Positions 62,778 through 64,000 of a DNA stretch of 64,000 nucleotides are shown here, in pieces. Below the pieces are notes generated by a model. That model had not been told where the DNA came from, made no database searches, and saw only the letters and a program-made list of their open reading frames with translations. The first letter of the stretch is position 1. Every line of letters begins with the position of its first letter. Made by a program: the position numbers and the translations under genes. The stretch lies in the NCBI GenBank assembly GCA_036824045.1, contig DAITAZ010000002.1, forward strand, positions 1 through 64,000. The letters run 5' to 3'. This stretch comes from DAITAZ01 sp036824045 (GTDB lineage: Bacteria; Pseudomonadota; Gammaproteobacteria; Burkholderiales; Rhodocyclaceae).

Positions 62778-62805
62778 AAAAAAGGGTGCCCCAACAGCAC
62801 CCTTT
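62778..62805 (-). terminator. Terminator upstream of lepA
   Basis: AAAGGGTGC (62781-62789) and GCACCCTTT (62797-62805) form a perfect 9-bp stem with 7-nt loop; on the minus strand it is followed by T runs through 62778. It lies 26 nt past the glutaredoxin-like stop and 12 nt before the lepA ATG. Confidence 0.88.
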
Positions 62806-62831
62806 AGCGAATACTCACGAAAGCGCGAATT

Positions 62832-63083
62832 CTAGCGGAATCCCAGCAAATGGGCACGCACCGCGTCCTGGTCGAGAAAGTAGTGACACAACTCAAGCTC
62901 ACCATCACAAAGGACCGGAATACGCTCCCCATAGTGATCATCCAGCACAGGGTCCGTTTCGACATCGACCAAATCAAGATCGAACCCGAACTCATCCTGC
63001 AGCGGTTTCAACTGGGCAATCAAGTCATGGCAGAGGTGGCACCACTCACGTAGGTAGACAGTGAGTATCCTACGCTGCGTCAT
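62832..63083 (-). CDS. Glutaredoxin-like thioredoxin-fold protein
   Basis: An 83-residue protein with the beta-alpha-beta thioredoxin fold start RILTVYLREWCHLCHDLIAQ. The redox site is W-C-H-L-C (C-x2-C), and the cis-Pro loop is ERIPVLCDGE. It belongs to the DUF836/glutaredoxin-like family found upstream of lepA. I use the ATG at 63083, which has GGAGG 7 nt upstream; seven further codons are in frame. Physiological partner unknown. Confidence 0.9.
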   Translation of the reverse strand: MTQRRILTVYLREWCHLCHDLIAQLKPLQDEFGFDLDLVDVETDPVLDDHYGERIPVLCDGELELCHYFLDQDAVRAHLLGFR

Positions 63084-63128
63084 GGAGCTCCCTCCGGCGG
63101 ACACTTCGACGCGGTTGAACGAGAAAGC

Positions 63129-63575
63129 TTATGGAGCATTTTGACAATGCCCCCGACTGCGACTGACGAGAATCTTTGGAGCGCGAAACCCAACCACTCG
63201 CGAAACGCAGTACCAGCCAATGATACCGGCCACAGCGCCAACCAATGCCCCAGCGTCTGGGGCCAGTTGGGCACGAAAAACCAGCGTCCCACCCGCCGCC
63301 CCAACGAGCAATGAAACCAGAGGCCCTCCGTAGGCCCATGCAGCGCTTCGCCACAAATCCCCGTCACGGATCTCCAACTCCACCCAATCACCCGCACTCA
63401 GGCCAAGGCCATTGTCGACAGCGAACGTCCTACCGCCCGGCCGCCCTGTCACCTGGTTTAACAGCCCGGATTTGCAGCCGCCAGCTTCGTGGCAACGACC
63501 ACAGCCTCCGTTGTCAGCCACCGCTACCCAAGCCTTTCCAGCCTCAGACCGAGTCACTTGCGCACGGGTCTTCAT
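63129..63575 (-). CDS. rseC: Sigma-E positive regulator RseC/MucC family
   Basis: A 148-residue inner-membrane protein. The N-terminal Cys-rich motif CGRCHEAGGCKSG (C-x2-C...C, residues 25-37) and GLSAGDWVELEI are the RseC signatures. Two transmembrane helices (about residues 78-95 and 103-122) follow. RseC modulates the envelope-stress sigma factor in enterobacteria and also affects redox-related systems. Its ATG overlaps the rseB stop by 4 bp. In some relatives a DegP/MucD protease follows here; in this window it does not. Confidence 0.9.
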   Translation of the reverse strand: MKTRAQVTRSEAGKAWVAVADNGGCGRCHEAGGCKSGLLNQVTGRPGGRTFAVDNGLGLSAGDWVELEIRDGDLWRSAAWAYGGPLVSLLVGAAGGTLVFRAQLAPDAGALVGAVAGIIGWYCVSRVVGFRAPKILVSRSRGHCQNAP

Positions 63576-64000
63576 TGTCTGGTTTTGGGCTCAAGCCCAT
63601 CCCCAAGCCGCTTCAATGCCGCAACGGGCACTTCGCCGATCAACGTGATCAGGCGATCACCCTGAATCCTGCGATAGACGTTAAAGGGAGAAGCCATTGA
63701 CACCCCCAGCTTCTCAGGGCGGTTCACTGCAGGCTCGATGAATACGGATATCGCCGCCAAGCCATCTGTGAATACGACCTGGTGAGCCAATTCGCCCTTC
63801 ACCGCCGCCATTGAGCGCGAAAAGACCGCGCTTTGCCAATACCCCGGAGGAACGGTCGCAAAGACCCAGTTGATGTCCTCATGCCCACTCTCCGCTGATC
63901 GGGAATGCACGATTTTCCAATCACTGGGCGTAGAGGCGAAACGGGGCTTGACGCGAGACTTGTCCACCGCTCCGATGGATATGTCAGAAAACACCAGTTG
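63572..64000 (-). CDS. rseB: RseB/MucB sigma-E regulator, C-terminal part
   Basis: The last 142 codons of a periplasmic RseB/MucB protein, open to the window edge. FSDISIGAVDKSRVKPRFA and the WVFATVPPGYWQSAVFSRSM stretch, with AHQVVFTDGLAAISVFIEP, match the C-terminal domain that binds the anti-sigma factor RseA. The N-terminal domain, rseA and rpoE presumably lie beyond 64000. It is the first visible gene of the rseB-rseC-glutaredoxin-lepA set. Confidence 0.88.
   Translation of the reverse strand, partial: QLVFSDISIGAVDKSRVKPRFASTPSDWKIVHSRSAESGHEDINWVFATVPPGYWQSAVFSRSMAAVKGELAHQVVFTDGLAAISVFIEPAVNRPEKLGVSMASPFNVYRRIQGDRLITLIGEVPVAALKRLGDGLEPKTRQ

Overview
The window reads as a contiguous chromosomal segment of a moderately GC-rich betaproteobacterium, perhaps of the Rhodocyclales/Nitrosomonadales type. 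That placement rests on gene content and order: a DUF4124 gene divergent from guaB-guaA; yceD-rpmF-plsX-fabHDG-acpP-fabF; the Neisseria/Ralstonia-style pyruvate dehydrogenase with a lipoyl domain fused to E3; mltG-tmk-holB-tatD-ankyrin; pyrG-kdsA-eno-ftsB; and rseB-rseC-glutaredoxin-lepA-lepB-DUF4845-rnc-era-recO-pdxJ-acpS-nagZ-uvrC-pgsA. No transposase, integrase, phage gene, rRNA or CRISPR array was found.

Layout. 0-6 kb: purine synthesis (guaB, guaA), tRNA-Thr(TGT) and nadB. 6-12.3 kb: a minus-strand fatty acid/phospholipid operon headed by yceD-rpmF and ending with a YgfX-like membrane protein. 12.3-13.7 kb: a Maf pyrophosphatase and an RsmI-like methyltransferase. 13.9-20.2 kb: aceE-aceF-lpdA. 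20.2-21.3 kb: about 1.1 kb without a recognisable gene, then an H-NS-type gene, then a 28-bp sequence resembling a XerCD dif site. 22-26 kb: ankyrin protein, tatD, holB, tmk, mltG. 26-30 kb: ygfZ, an NRDE-family gene and an M61-type peptidase. 30-38 kb: dnaE2 behind a near-consensus LexA box, then parE and parC. 38-47.6 kb: a surface polysaccharide cluster (flippase, polymerase/ligase, CDP-glucose synthase, two glycosyltransferases, UDP-xylose synthase, Wzc-type tyrosine kinase). 48.2-52.6 kb: ftsB, eno, kdsA, pyrG. 52.7-64 kb: pgsA, uvrC, nagZ, acpS, pdxJ, recO, era, rnc, DUF4845, lepB, lepA, a glutaredoxin-like gene, rseC and a truncated rseB.

The genes are mainly housekeeping and form coherent functional blocks. 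acpP (operon at 7.5 kb) and acpS (56 kb) supply holo-ACP, and PDH supplies acetyl-CoA. kdsA and pyrG (CTP) feed LPS inner core, and the polysaccharide cluster is the one clearly accessory block. Right of 22 kb most genes and most FtsK-KOPS-like octamers are on the minus strand, which is compatible with a replication terminus near the dif-like site; left of it the picture is mixed.

The most interesting signals are not protein genes: the dif-like site and KOPS polarity, two long branched inverted-repeat structures (13.76 and 58.05 kb), and U-tract hairpins placed just upstream of Shine-Dalgarno-less, C-rich starts at plsX and lepA. I did not find a convincing new multi-gene defence or metabolic system.
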